DNA of 37,796 bases from an uncultured Pseudomonadota bacterium (GCA_903921785.1 CAIXRH010000027.1:1-37796); one strand, 5' to 3'. Positions 14,751 to 22,957 are shown, counted from the first letter of the stretch. The notes: generated from the sequence alone by a model not told the origin. A program made the numbers and translations.

Positions 14751-14817
14751 GGGGACGGGGGCGGCTTCCCGCGGTGCGGGCCTGAGCTTGCTGCCCGACG
14801 CCCGGTCTTCGTAGTCG

Positions 14818-14852
14818 TATGCTGTAGACAGCATATGGTGTCTACACCATAT
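14818..14852. promoter_or_regulatory. Twin palindromic operator of the DUF4160/DUF2442 module
   Basis: Two adjoining perfect palindromes: TATGCTGTAGACAGCATA (14818-14835) and ATATGGTGTCTACACCATAT (14833-14852). The second ends 7 bp before the ATG. Both centre on the same half-site (GTAGACA / TGTCTAC), so they look like two sites for one dimeric repressor. The HTH protein encoded by the second gene is the obvious candidate. Confidence 0.65.
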
Positions 14853-14859
14853 TGACGCC

Positions 14860-15090
14860 ATGGCCCGGCTGGCCACCTTCGATGGAGTCGACATCTACAT
14901 GTACTTCAAGGACCACGCGCCGCCGCACGTCCACGCCTTCCACGGCGACGACGAGGTCCTCGTGGTCATCCCGGACGGCTCCGTCTACGCGGGCTCCTTC
15001 CCCAGCAACAAGCTGAGCGTCGTCCAGGACTTCGTCTCGGCGAACCGTGAAGCGCTGCTCGCCCGTTGGGCAGCCTTCGGAGGTGGATGA
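14860..15090 (+). CDS. DUF4160-like protein (putative TA module component)
   Basis: A 76-residue protein of DUF4160 type: MARLATFDGVDIYMYFKDHAPPHVHAF, then EVLVVIPDGSVYAGS and LVQDFVSANREALLARW-like C-terminus. DUF4160 genes commonly sit next to DUF2442 genes, and the pair has been proposed to be a toxin-antitoxin-like unit; biochemical activity is not established. The stop overlaps the start region of the next gene (ATGATG around 15087-15090), so they are coupled. This is the intact version of the broken copy at 2075. Confidence 0.82.
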   Translation: MARLATFDGVDIYMYFKDHAPPHVHAFHGDDEVLVVIPDGSVYAGSFPSNKLSVVQDFVSANREALLARWAAFGGG

Positions 15091-15578
15091 TGCGGTTGAT
15101 CAAGGTCACAAGCGTCGAGCCGCTGCCCGGCAACAAGCTGAGCCTCACGTTCAACGACGGCACCCGGGGGGTGGCGGACCTCTCGCGCGACCTGGAAGGA
15201 GCGCTGGGAGCGCTCGCCGACCCCGAGTTGTGGAAGCTGGCGCACGTCGAAAGGGGCGTCGTGACGTGGAACGAGGAGTTGGACCTCGCGCCCGAGTTCC
15301 TCTACGCCCGCGTCCATGAACTCGGCCCGCCTCGGACCGGCGAGGACGTGACGGCCAACCAGCTCGTCGTCACGATGCGCGAGCTCCGCGCGTTCGCCGG
15401 GCGGTCGCAGGTCGAGGTGGCCGAGGCGATGGGGGTCGCCCAGGCCGAGGTGTCCCGCCTCGAGGGGCGCGCGGACACGAAGCTCTCCACCATCGAACGT
15501 TACGTGAAGGCGCTCGGCGGTGAGGTGGAGGTGGTGGCGCGCTTCGGAGATCGTTCGCTGCGGCTGCACATCGGGTGA
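15087..15578 (+). CDS. DUF2442 protein fused to XRE-type HTH
   Basis: About 163 residues from ATG 15087 or the adjoining ATG/ATGATG cluster. The N-terminal DUF2442 domain (RLIKVTSVEPLPGNKLSLTF, GVADLSRDL, then WNEELDLAPEFLY) is joined to a C-terminal XRE-like helix-turn-helix (RELRAFAGRSQVEVAEAMG, then AQAEVSRLEG). The tail is VKALGGEVEVVARFGD. The HTH suggests an autoregulatory antitoxin, and the twin palindromes upstream are its likely target. Copies at 2176-2634 and 10256-10662 are decayed relatives. Confidence 0.82.
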   Translation: MMRLIKVTSVEPLPGNKLSLTFNDGTRGVADLSRDLEGALGALADPELWKLAHVERGVVTWNEELDLAPEFLYARVHELGPPRTGEDVTANQLVVTMRELRAFAGRSQVEVAEAMGVAQAEVSRLEGRADTKLSTIERYVKALGGEVEVVARFGDRSLRLHIG

Positions 15579-15617
15579 ACGAGGTGTGGCTCCCACGCCC
15601 CGCGCACCTCGCTCCTG

Positions 15618-16247
15618 CTACGGCAACGTCCACGTCCCACGCCACGCGGTGGCCGCCGACCCTGAGTCGGCGGAGGTGGACTGGAACTCGATGTCGAAGA
15701 CCGGCTCCGCCCAGGTGTCCGCGAAGGTGATCCACGTGCTGTCCAGGCTGAAACCTCGCGATGCATACTCAGCCTCGAAGTAGGCATCGAACTGCGTTGC
15801 ATACTCGCCCGAGAGTTCGGCAGGGAGGTCCCAGTCCGACGACAGGCCCACGCGGCTGAGGTCCAGCGCGCCGACATCCAGGTGCGTGCTCCCGGACGCC
15901 GTCACCTCGCCGCCCGCGAGCGAGATCTCCATGCGTACGGGAACCCTGAGCCACGTGCCGGTCTCGGCGCAGGCCGAGGTTTCCCCGCCGGGCTCGGCGA
16001 GCTCCGGGTCACCGTCGGCGGTGAGCCCCAGCGAGATGTCCGCGGACTCGGCGCCCTGGGTCATCTCGGTCCACACCACCTCGACCGGCAGTGCGTCGTC
16101 GAGCATCGCCAGGACGTCCTCTGCGGAGAAGCCGAGCGTCGAGTCCTGTGCGCTCGTCGGCGTGTAGACCGGCTCGCACCCCAGGTCCCCGTTTTCGCCG
16201 GTTTGACCGCCGCAGCCGAGAAGGACGAACAGGATCAAGGTGTGCAT
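15618..16247 (-). CDS. Hypothetical lipoprotein
   Basis: A 209-residue predicted lipoprotein with signal MHTLILFVLLGC (lipobox LLGC), a linker with Gly/Glu, then a soluble domain without a family I recognise. It is acidic and rich in Ser/Thr with a beta-type pattern (RVPVRMEISLAGGEVTASG, SLDSTWITFADTW). It ends in WRGTWTLP. It converges on the DUF2442-HTH gene (39 bp between stops) and diverges from the DUF4423-type regulator by 92 bp, so that regulator may control it. Confidence 0.72.
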   Translation of the reverse strand: MHTLILFVLLGCGGQTGENGDLGCEPVYTPTSAQDSTLGFSAEDVLAMLDDALPVEVVWTEMTQGAESADISLGLTADGDPELAEPGGETSACAETGTWLRVPVRMEISLAGGEVTASGSTHLDVGALDLSRVGLSSDWDLPAELSGEYATQFDAYFEAEYASRGFSLDSTWITFADTWAEPVFDIEFQSTSADSGSAATAWRGTWTLP

Positions 16248-16339
16248 GCGCCCAACATGTCCACCGCGCGCGTCGAAGTCTACCGCAGAAGACCACATTC
16301 CGTGGTGCGTTGGCGCTCACGCTGGTGCTAATCTGCATC

Positions 16340-17296
16340 ATGGATCTCGATCAGACCTCGCGGGAGCTGGTTCGCGCATTGCGTGGTCATCGCTCTCAGC
16401 CCGCCTTGAGCCGTCGCCTCGGCTACCGGACAAACGTGCTCTACGCCTGGGAATCGGGCCATCGGTCGCCGTTGGCGTCCGAGGTCCTGCGGCTGGCGGC
16501 CAGCGTGGGGGTGGACGTTCGTGCGGCCATCGTCCGCTTCTACCGGACCGCCCCCGATTGGCTGCTCGACGCCGACTTAGCTAGCCCGGAGTTCGTGGGT
16601 CGATTCCTTCGTGACCTGCAGGGCGAGGCTGCGGTGGCGCTCATCGCCCGACGTGCGAACCGGAACCGGTTCTCGGTGGCGCGGTGGCTGTCGGGCGAGG
16701 CCCAGCCACGGCTCTCGGAGTTCCTCAGCCTCGTCGAGGCCGCGTCACTCCGCGTGGTTGACCTGCTGGCGGCCCTGGTCGACCCTGCGAAGCTCCCGTC
16801 CATCACCGAGGTGTGGACACGCCGGGAGGCCGGTCGGTCGCTCGCCATCGAGTGCCCCTGGGCCGTAGCCGTCTTGCGCTGTCTGGAGGTCTCTTCGGCG
16901 GACGGCGACGCGGCAGCCATCGCAAGGCGCCTACGACTCCCGCTGGAGGAGGCCGAGCGCAGCGTGGCGATGCTGTCGAAGGCGGGGTTGGTCACGTTGG
17001 AGGCTGGTCGATGGCGACCGGTCGCCGTGGAGGCCGTCGATAGCCGGCGGTCGCAGGAGACCGCGCGCCGGATCAAGGGATTCTGGGGACGCGTCGGTCT
17101 CGATCGCCTGGAGGGGGGCTCCGATGGAGCGTTCGCCTACAACGTGATGTCGGTGTCCGAGAGCCAGCTCCATCGGCTGCGCGAGCTCCATGACGGGTAC
17201 TTCAACGCCGTGCGGGCCGTGGTGGCCGAAGAGGAGCCCCCGGAGTGTGTCGTCCTGCTCAACCTCCAGCTCCTGCGCCTCGATGACGGGACTTGA
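16340..17296 (+). CDS. DUF4423/TIGR02147-type HTH regulator
   Basis: A 318-residue protein with two helical DNA-binding-like segments near residues 10-60 (LRGHRSQPALSRRLGYRTNVL, a cro/XRE-type HTH) and 90-135 (ALIARRANRNRFSVARWLSG). A DUF4423-like C-terminal half contains the winged segment AIARRLRLPLEEAERSVAML and ends in CVVLLNLQLLRL, typical of the TIGR02147 family. These are thought to be transcription regulators and are expanded in some deltaproteobacteria and Fibrobacter. It is divergent from a lipoprotein gene, which is a plausible target. The next feature is the tRNA-Leu flank. Confidence 0.72.
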   Translation: MDLDQTSRELVRALRGHRSQPALSRRLGYRTNVLYAWESGHRSPLASEVLRLAASVGVDVRAAIVRFYRTAPDWLLDADLASPEFVGRFLRDLQGEAAVALIARRANRNRFSVARWLSGEAQPRLSEFLSLVEAASLRVVDLLAALVDPAKLPSITEVWTRREAGRSLAIECPWAVAVLRCLEVSSADGDAAAIARRLRLPLEEAERSVAMLSKAGLVTLEAGRWRPVAVEAVDSRRSQETARRIKGFWGRVGLDRLEGGSDGAFAYNVMSVSESQLHRLRELHDGYFNAVRAVVAEEEPPECVVLLNLQLLRLDDGT

Positions 17297-17341
17297 TCGT
17301 CCTGCGGCACGCTTCAGGCAAGAGGCTGGACCTGAGCGGGT

Positions 17342-17418
17342 GCTTGAACTCTGGAAGTCCGCCTCCCTCGTCCAAAAACGCGAAACGCCCGTCTCCGCTC
17401 ACGGCGAAAACGGGCGTT
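17342..17418 (-). repeat. Cassette-element left half (copy H) adjoining tRNA-Leu
   Basis: GCTTGAACTC (17342-17351) and the terminator occupy the same positions relative to TGGTGGGGG as in the array copies, but here the TGGTGGGGG is the genuine 3' end of tRNA-Leu. It is closest to copy B and is the probable ancestor of the repeated left half. Confidence 0.75.
17374..17418 (-). terminator. tRNA-Leu intrinsic terminator
   Basis: Stem AACGCCCG / CGGGCGTT with an internal GCTCACGGC-type loop, followed on the minus strand by TCGCGTTTTT. It lies nine bases beyond the encoded CCA of tRNA-Leu. Confidence 0.8.
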
Positions 17419-17426
17419 GTTCGGTA

Positions 17427-17512
17427 TGGTGGGGGCGGCGAGACTTGAACTCGCAAGTACCAAGGTACGGGGGATTTTGAATCCCCTGCGTCTGCCATTC
17501 CGCCACGCCCCC
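17427..17512 (-). tRNA. tRNA-Leu (anticodon CAA), CCA encoded
   Basis: Folds as a class II tRNA on the minus strand. Acceptor stem GGGGGCG / CGCCCCC with discriminator A and encoded CCA; D-arm region GCGGAATGGCAGACGC; anticodon arm AGGGGA-TTCAAAA-TCCCC with CAA in the loop. A long variable arm GTACC-TT-GGTAC and T arm GCGAG-TTCAAGT-CTCGC complete it. The long variable arm and the GCAGACGC D arm identify leucine. All the repeated elements lie on its 3' side, and no other tRNA is evident in the window. Confidence 0.95.
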
Positions 17513-17595
17513 CGGGCGCCGCTGCACACAGCTTTTACACCCTGGTGGCCACGCGGCAAGCGGAACGGCTACGATGGCGCGCGGAGATGGAATCG

Positions 17596-18426
17596 ATGAA
17601 GTACCTGGCGCTCACCCTCCCGCTGCTCGTGGCCTGCGATCCGCAGAAGATCGCCCTCGGCCAGGGGGGCGACGACGATGCCCGCCTCTACGCCGACGTC
17701 TACACCTGGCAGTGCGAAGACCGCTCGGTCGACCCTGTCGAGTACTACGACGGCGTGTACAGCTACCGCGTGGCCATGGAGTACGCTCCGGATTCGCTCG
17801 CTTCGCGTGACCTTCCGGCCGCCGGCTGCACCGCCGGACTCGACATGTTCCCTCGCGATGCGGGCTCGGGCGGCGAGAACATCCCCGACGCGGGGAACCC
17901 CACGTGGACCAACGGGGACCTCACCGGCACCCTGGCCAACCTCTCCGACGGCTTCTACTTCGACGACGTCTACGGCGACGTGCAGAACTGCACCTATGCC
18001 GAAGACCTCATCGGCGATGGAACGTCCCTCGCCGATGCCGGCGTCTTCAGCGGCGCGCGCACCCCGAAGGCCGGCTCACTCGACAACATCGAGATCAGCA
18101 ACTACGACGAATCCACCGGGCTAACGTTCGGCCAGTCGGTCGACGTGTCGTGGACCCAGAAGGGCTGGGAGGACGCCTGGGTGCAAATCCGCGCCGAGAG
18201 CGGCGGGGAGCTGGCGGACTCGGTCACCTGCAACACGGGCGGCGCGAACTCCTTCACCGTGGACGACGACGTCTGGGCGCTGATGAACAGCGCCATCGAG
18301 CCCGACGTCACCAACCTCTACATCACCATGCAGAACACCGACACCGTCGACACCTCCGACGGGCAGAAGATCGAGCTCGTCACGCGCGTGGTGCATGCGG
18401 CCGTCGTTCGCGACGTCGCGCCCTGA
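17596..18426 (+). CDS. Hypothetical lipoprotein
   Basis: A 276-residue lipoprotein with signal MKYLALTLPLLVAC (lipobox LVAC). GGAG lies nine bases before ATG 17596; an in-frame ATG at 17587 is possible. The mature part is acidic and Asp/Gly/Tyr/Thr-rich with several Cys (WQCEDRS, AAGCTAG, VQNCTY, VTCNTGG). SYDESTGLTFGQSVDVSW-like segments recall beta-sandwich domains. The family is not recognised. It is the first gene to the right of tRNA-Leu, outside the repeat array. Confidence 0.72.
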   Translation: MKYLALTLPLLVACDPQKIALGQGGDDDARLYADVYTWQCEDRSVDPVEYYDGVYSYRVAMEYAPDSLASRDLPAAGCTAGLDMFPRDAGSGGENIPDAGNPTWTNGDLTGTLANLSDGFYFDDVYGDVQNCTYAEDLIGDGTSLADAGVFSGARTPKAGSLDNIEISNYDESTGLTFGQSVDVSWTQKGWEDAWVQIRAESGGELADSVTCNTGGANSFTVDDDVWALMNSAIEPDVTNLYITMQNTDTVDTSDGQKIELVTRVVHAAVVRDVAP

Positions 18427-18475
18427 GTACGCCTCGCGCCTGACACGGCGGGCTCCGAAGCGATAAGGCGTCCCC

Positions 18476-19273
18476 ATGGCCGGACCTGTCGTCCTGGTGG
18501 TCGACCCCGTCTCTCAGACCGCCGAGCGCGTCGCGCAGGCGCTCGTGGGCACGCGCTACGTGGTGCGTGCGGCGAAGGACGCCACCGAGGCCGACCGGGA
18601 GCTCCAGACCGAAGGGGTGATCGCGCTGATCGCGGCGATCACCCTCCCTCGCGGCACCGGGTACGAGGTGGCACGGGCCGCCCGCGCGCGGCACCCGGAG
18701 GCGGCGATCTTCCTGGTCACCGGCGGGTTCGACGTGTACAACGCCGATCGCGCGGCCGAGCACGGGGTCCACGGCCGGCTCTCCCGCCCGCTCTCGGTGG
18801 AGGTTGTGCGCCGGCAGCTTGAGGCGGTGCTCGGCCCGCTGAGCGCCGAAGACGATCCCGTCGACGCTTCCGCGGCCCTCGAGGCGCTGCCCGAGGTGGA
18901 GCCCGAGCCGCTCCCGGTCCCGGCGGCCGCGCAGCCCGCGGCTCCGCCCCGCGCCTCGGCCCCGGTGGAGCCGACCCCCGCCGTGGGCGATGAGCGGATC
19001 GCCAGCTTTCTCCCTCGGGACTGGCGCACCCATCCCCCCGTGACCGTCGACCCCGCGGTGGTCGCGCCGGCGGTGGAGCGGGCGATCCTCGCGGTGCTCC
19101 CCGAGGTGGTGGAGGCGGTGCTCAACAAGGCGATCCTCAGCAGCGCCCCGTTTCGGGAGATGGTCGAGGTCGCCGTGGAGGAGGCGCTCCGCGAGGAGCT
19201 CCCCGCCATCACCCGCCGGGTGATCCGCGAGCGCATGGCCGAGATCGAGCGAGCCGGCAAGCCGGAGAAGTAG
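18476..19273 (+). CDS. Degenerate receiver-domain protein with helical C-terminus
   Basis: 265 residues. Residues 4-115 follow the CheY-like receiver pattern: LVVDPV with acidic Asp10, LIAAITLPRGTGYE at the phosphorylation loop, LVTGG with Thr82, and a final SRPL. The usual phospho-acceptor Asp before the LP motif is Ala, and the conserved Lys is Arg104, so it is probably a pseudo-receiver that cannot be phosphorylated normally. A Pro/Ala/Glu linker (about 125-165) leads to a helical C-terminal domain (VAPAVERAILAVLPEVVEAV, EEALREELPAITRRVI) that may mediate oligomerisation. The partner is unknown. It lies about 100 bp before valS. Confidence 0.75.
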   Translation: MAGPVVLVVDPVSQTAERVAQALVGTRYVVRAAKDATEADRELQTEGVIALIAAITLPRGTGYEVARAARARHPEAAIFLVTGGFDVYNADRAAEHGVHGRLSRPLSVEVVRRQLEAVLGPLSAEDDPVDASAALEALPEVEPEPLPVPAAAQPAAPPRASAPVEPTPAVGDERIASFLPRDWRTHPPVTVDPAVVAPAVERAILAVLPEVVEAVLNKAILSSAPFREMVEVAVEEALREELPAITRRVIRERMAEIERAGKPEK

Positions 19274-19377
19274 GCTCGCCGCGCCGAAGGTCGCCGGATC
19301 CTGGTCGCGGCGCCGCTCCATCCGCAGGCGCTGCCCGGGACCCGTTCACCGGTTAGACGCCCGGCCCGAGAGGCCGC

Positions 19378-21990
19378 ATGTCGACGCCGACCCCCGAGCT
19401 CCCCCAGTACTACGACCCCCACGCCGCCTTCGCCCGCTACGCCGAGAGCTGGGAGAAGTCGGGGGCTTATAGTCCAAATCCTGAGGCTCCGGGCGAGCCG
19501 TACTCGATCGTGATCCCGCCGCCGAACGTCACCGGCAGCCTCCACATGGGCCACGCGCTCAACAACACGCTGCAGGACGTGCTGATCCGCTACAAGCGGA
19601 TGGACGGGTTCAACGCGGTATGGATCCCCGGCACCGACCACGCCGGCATCGCCACCCAGTGGATCGTCGAGAAGCAGCTCCGCGCCAAGGGGATCGACCG
19701 GCGGGAGCTCGGCCGCGAGAAGTTCCTCGACTGCGTCTGGGAGTGGAAGGAACACTCTGGCGGAGAGATCGTGAAGCAGCTCCGCCGTCTCGGCGTGAGC
19801 TGCGACTGGTCGCGCGAGCGCTTCACGATGGACGCAGGGCTGAGCAAGGCGGTGCGCGAGTCCTTCGTGAAGATGTACGAAGAAGGGCTCATCTACCGCG
19901 CCACCCGGCTCATCAACTGGGACCCGGTGGGGCTCACCGCCATCTCCGACCTGGAGGTGGAGACCGAGGAGAACGTCCAGGGCGAGCTCTGGAGCTTCGC
20001 CTACCCGCTCTCCGACGGCAGCGGCGAGATCGTCGTGGCCACCACCCGCCCGGAGACGATGCTCGGCGACACGGCCGTAGCGGTCCACCCGGAAGACGAG
20101 CGGTACAAACACCTGATCGGCAAGACCGTCCGCCACCCGCTGCTCGACCGGGAGATTCCCATCGTCGGCGACGCCATTCTCGTCGACCCGAGCTTCGGCT
20201 CAGGCGCGGTGAAGGTGACCCCGGCGCACGACTTCAACGACCACGAGGTCGGCAAGCGCCACAACCTCCCGATGCTCACCATCTTCACGCTCGACGCGAA
20301 GGTGAACGAGGTGGGCGGGAAGTACGCCGGGCTCGACCGCTTCGTGGCCCGCAAGCAGATCAAGGCGGACATCGAGGCCCTCGGCCTCTTCCGCGGCACC
20401 CAGCTCAACGTGATGACGCTGCCCAAGAGCCAGCGCTCCGGCGCGGTCGTGGAGCCGATGGTCTCCACCCAGTGGTTCGTGAAGATGAAGCCGCTCGCGG
20501 CGCCGGCGCTCGCGGCCGTGGAGAACGGGTTCACCACGTTCTGGCCCAAGCAGTGGGAGAACACCTACTACGCTTGGCTCCGCGACATCAAGGACTGGTG
20601 CATCTCCCGCCAGCTCTGGTGGGGCCACCGCATCCCGGCCTGGCACTGCGCCGACTGCAAACACACCACCGTGGCGCGTGAGGACGTCACGGCGTGCGCG
20701 GCGTGCGGCAGCGCCAACGTGGCCCAGGACGAGGATGTGCTCGACACCTGGTTCAGCTCCGCGCTCTGGCCGTTCTCCACCCTCGGCTGGCCGGACAAGA
20801 CCGCCGAGCTGCAGAAGTGGTACCCGACGAGCGTCCTGATCACGGGGTTCGACATCATCTTCTTCTGGGTGGCCCGGATGATGTACTCGGGCATCCACCA
20901 GATGGGCGCCGTCCCGTTCAAGGACGTGTACATCCACGGCCTCGTGCGCGACGAAAACGGCGACAAGATGTCCAAGACCAAGGGCAACGTCGTCGATCCG
21001 CTCGTCGCCATCGAGAAGTTCGGCACCGACGCCTTCCGGATGACGCTCACCTCGCTCGCCGGCCTCGGCCGGGACATCTCGTGGAGCGAGAAGAACGTCG
21101 AGGCGTGGACGCGCTTCCAGAACAAGATCTGGCAGTCGTTCCGGTTCCTCCGCATGCACGTCAACGAGAAGCCGGCGTTCGCCGAGCCCGGCCCGATGGA
21201 CCGGTGGATTCTCGCCCGCGCGGGGGTGGCCGTGGCCAACGTCCGGCAGGCGCTCGACGGCTACCGCTTCAACGACGCCGCGAGCGAGGTCCACAAGTTC
21301 ATCTGGTACGAGCTCTGCGACTGGTACCTGGAGTTCTCCAAGGCCGCGCTCTACGGGGAGGACGAGGCCGCGAAGGCGGCGGCGAAGCACACGTTGTGGA
21401 CGGTCTACTCCACCGTCGCGCGGATGCTCCACCCGTTCATGCCGTTCCTGGCCGAGGAGCTCTGGCAGAACCTGCCAGGCGCCGAGGGCACCGTGATGCT
21501 CCAGGCCTACCCCAAGCCGGGAGAATTCCCGCCGGCGGACGCCACCCTCGACGAGGTGGCGCTGCTCCAGGAGGCGATCGTCGCGGTGCGGCGGGTGCGG
21601 GCGGAGAAGGAGCTCGGCGGCAAGGTGCCGCTCCAGCTCGTCTCCCGTGGCCTCGGCGCGCTCCCGAGGTACGCCGCGGTGCTCGACGACCTCGCCAACG
21701 TGACCGTGGTCGACGGCGACAAGCCGCCCGCCGCCGCCACCGTGGTGGTCCTCGGCATCGAAGGCTGGGTCCCGCTCGCCGGTGTGCTCGACCTCGACAA
21801 GGAGCGGGAGCGCCTCGGCGGGCAGATCGCCAAGGCCCAGAAGTCGGTGGACTTCCTCAAGAACCTCCTCGGCAACGAGGGTTTTGTGGCCAAGGCCAAG
21901 CCGGAGCTGCTCGCCAGCCGCCGCGCCGAGCTGGCGGCGGACGAAGGGAAGCTCACCACGCTGCTGGCCGCGCTCGCCGCGCTCGGCTGA
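19378..21990 (+). CDS. valS: Valine--tRNA ligase
   Basis: An 870-residue class Ia aminoacyl-tRNA synthetase that charges tRNA-Val in the cytoplasm. It begins with the typical YDPHAAFARYAESWEKSG. The HIGH motif is HMGH (residues 56-59, after PPNVTGSL) and the KMSKS motif is KMSKT (530-534). The editing domain contains TTRPETMLGDTAVAVHPED, and GFDIIFFWVARMM is conserved before KMSKS. The C-terminus carries the ValS coiled-coil arm (DLDKERERLGGQIAKAQKSV). GAGAGG lies about five bases before ATG. It is shorter than the E. coli enzyme but of a length common in other bacteria. Confidence 0.98.
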   Translation: MSTPTPELPQYYDPHAAFARYAESWEKSGAYSPNPEAPGEPYSIVIPPPNVTGSLHMGHALNNTLQDVLIRYKRMDGFNAVWIPGTDHAGIATQWIVEKQLRAKGIDRRELGREKFLDCVWEWKEHSGGEIVKQLRRLGVSCDWSRERFTMDAGLSKAVRESFVKMYEEGLIYRATRLINWDPVGLTAISDLEVETEENVQGELWSFAYPLSDGSGEIVVATTRPETMLGDTAVAVHPEDERYKHLIGKTVRHPLLDREIPIVGDAILVDPSFGSGAVKVTPAHDFNDHEVGKRHNLPMLTIFTLDAKVNEVGGKYAGLDRFVARKQIKADIEALGLFRGTQLNVMTLPKSQRSGAVVEPMVSTQWFVKMKPLAAPALAAVENGFTTFWPKQWENTYYAWLRDIKDWCISRQLWWGHRIPAWHCADCKHTTVAREDVTACAACGSANVAQDEDVLDTWFSSALWPFSTLGWPDKTAELQKWYPTSVLITGFDIIFFWVARMMYSGIHQMGAVPFKDVYIHGLVRDENGDKMSKTKGNVVDPLVAIEKFGTDAFRMTLTSLAGLGRDISWSEKNVEAWTRFQNKIWQSFRFLRMHVNEKPAFAEPGPMDRWILARAGVAVANVRQALDGYRFNDAASEVHKFIWYELCDWYLEFSKAALYGEDEAAKAAAKHTLWTVYSTVARMLHPFMPFLAEELWQNLPGAEGTVMLQAYPKPGEFPPADATLDEVALLQEAIVAVRRVRAEKELGGKVPLQLVSRGLGALPRYAAVLDDLANVTVVDGDKPPAAATVVVLGIEGWVPLAGVLDLDKERERLGGQIAKAQKSVDFLKNLLGNEGFVAKAKPELLASRRAELAADEGKLTTLLAALAALG

Positions 21991-22011
21991 ACGCCGCGAT
22001 AGCGGAGGGAC

Positions 22012-22863
22012 ATGGTCGTCCTCCTCTTCGCCTGCGCGTCCGAGACCCCTGACAGCGCCTCCGTCGACACCGGCGGAGGCGACTCCGCGTCCGACACGGC
22101 CGACTCGGCGGACACCGTCGACACCGCCGAGGACAGCGGGGGAGGGGAGCTGAGCTTCGCCGCCGGGGACCTGCACCTCGCCATCCCCTCGTACGTCGAT
22201 CCGGGGGGGCCGGCCTGGGAGCCGTTCGTCTCGGGCGCGGCGGCCACGGCGGGGCTCATCGTGATCAATCCGGCGAGCGGCCCGGGCGGCCACGCCGACG
22301 AAGCCTACGCGGCCGCGGTGCTCGCCGCCCAGGCGGAGGGCGTCCTCGTGCTCGGCTACGTGCCCACCGGCTACGGGGAGCGAGACGGCGGCGAGGTCGA
22401 CACCGAGATCGCGAAGTACACGAGCTGGTACGCGGTGGACGGCATCTTCCTCGACGAGGTCTCCGACGACTGCGCCACCTACGCCGACTACTACGCAGGC
22501 CGGGTGGCGGCCGCGGACGGCCAGGACCCCGACGGCGATGCGTTCGTGGCGCTGAACCCGGGCGAGGTCCTCGACTGCGACGACTACCTCGCCACGGCGG
22601 ACGTGCTGGTCGTCGCCGAAGACGACGTCGTGAACCTGCGCAACTTCGTCGCGGCGGACTGGATGGCGACCTACGACCCGGCGCGGTTCTGGTTCCTCGC
22701 CTATGGCGCCGGCGCCTCTGTCCTCGGCCAGGCCCTCGGCACCGCCCGCGACAACGGGATCGGCTGGGTCTACGTCACCGACGCGAACCTCCCCAACCCG
22801 TGGAACCGGCCGCCCGCCTACTGGGACGATGAGATCGCGGCCACCCAGGCGGACGACCCGTAG
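22012..22863 (+). CDS. Spherulation-specific family 4 (Spherulin4)-like lipoprotein
   Basis: A 283-residue lipoprotein with a short signal MVVLLFAC (lipobox), an Asp/Thr/Ser/Ala linker (SADTVDTAEDS) to about residue 48, and a TIM-barrel-like domain of the Spherulin4 family. Landmarks are LAIPSYVDPGG, VINPASGPG, VLGYVPTGYG, SWYAVDGIFLDEVS and the later WFLAYGA. Family members are related to glycoside-hydrolase-like barrels, and the Asp/Glu of DGIFLDE are candidate catalytic residues. Its substrate is probably a surface or extracellular polysaccharide. It starts 22 bp after valS and may be read through from it. Confidence 0.82.
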   Translation: MVVLLFACASETPDSASVDTGGGDSASDTADSADTVDTAEDSGGGELSFAAGDLHLAIPSYVDPGGPAWEPFVSGAAATAGLIVINPASGPGGHADEAYAAAVLAAQAEGVLVLGYVPTGYGERDGGEVDTEIAKYTSWYAVDGIFLDEVSDDCATYADYYAGRVAAADGQDPDGDAFVALNPGEVLDCDDYLATADVLVVAEDDVVNLRNFVAADWMATYDPARFWFLAYGAGASVLGQALGTARDNGIGWVYVTDANLPNPWNRPPAYWDDEIAATQADDP

Positions 22864-22957
22864 TCGCGCTGCGGCGCTTGCAGTCGGCGCCGTGGCGGCG
22901 GGCAAGGGCGCTCGTCGTCATCGTGGGCGCCCGGTTGCCGGCGCCGACGCCGGTCCT

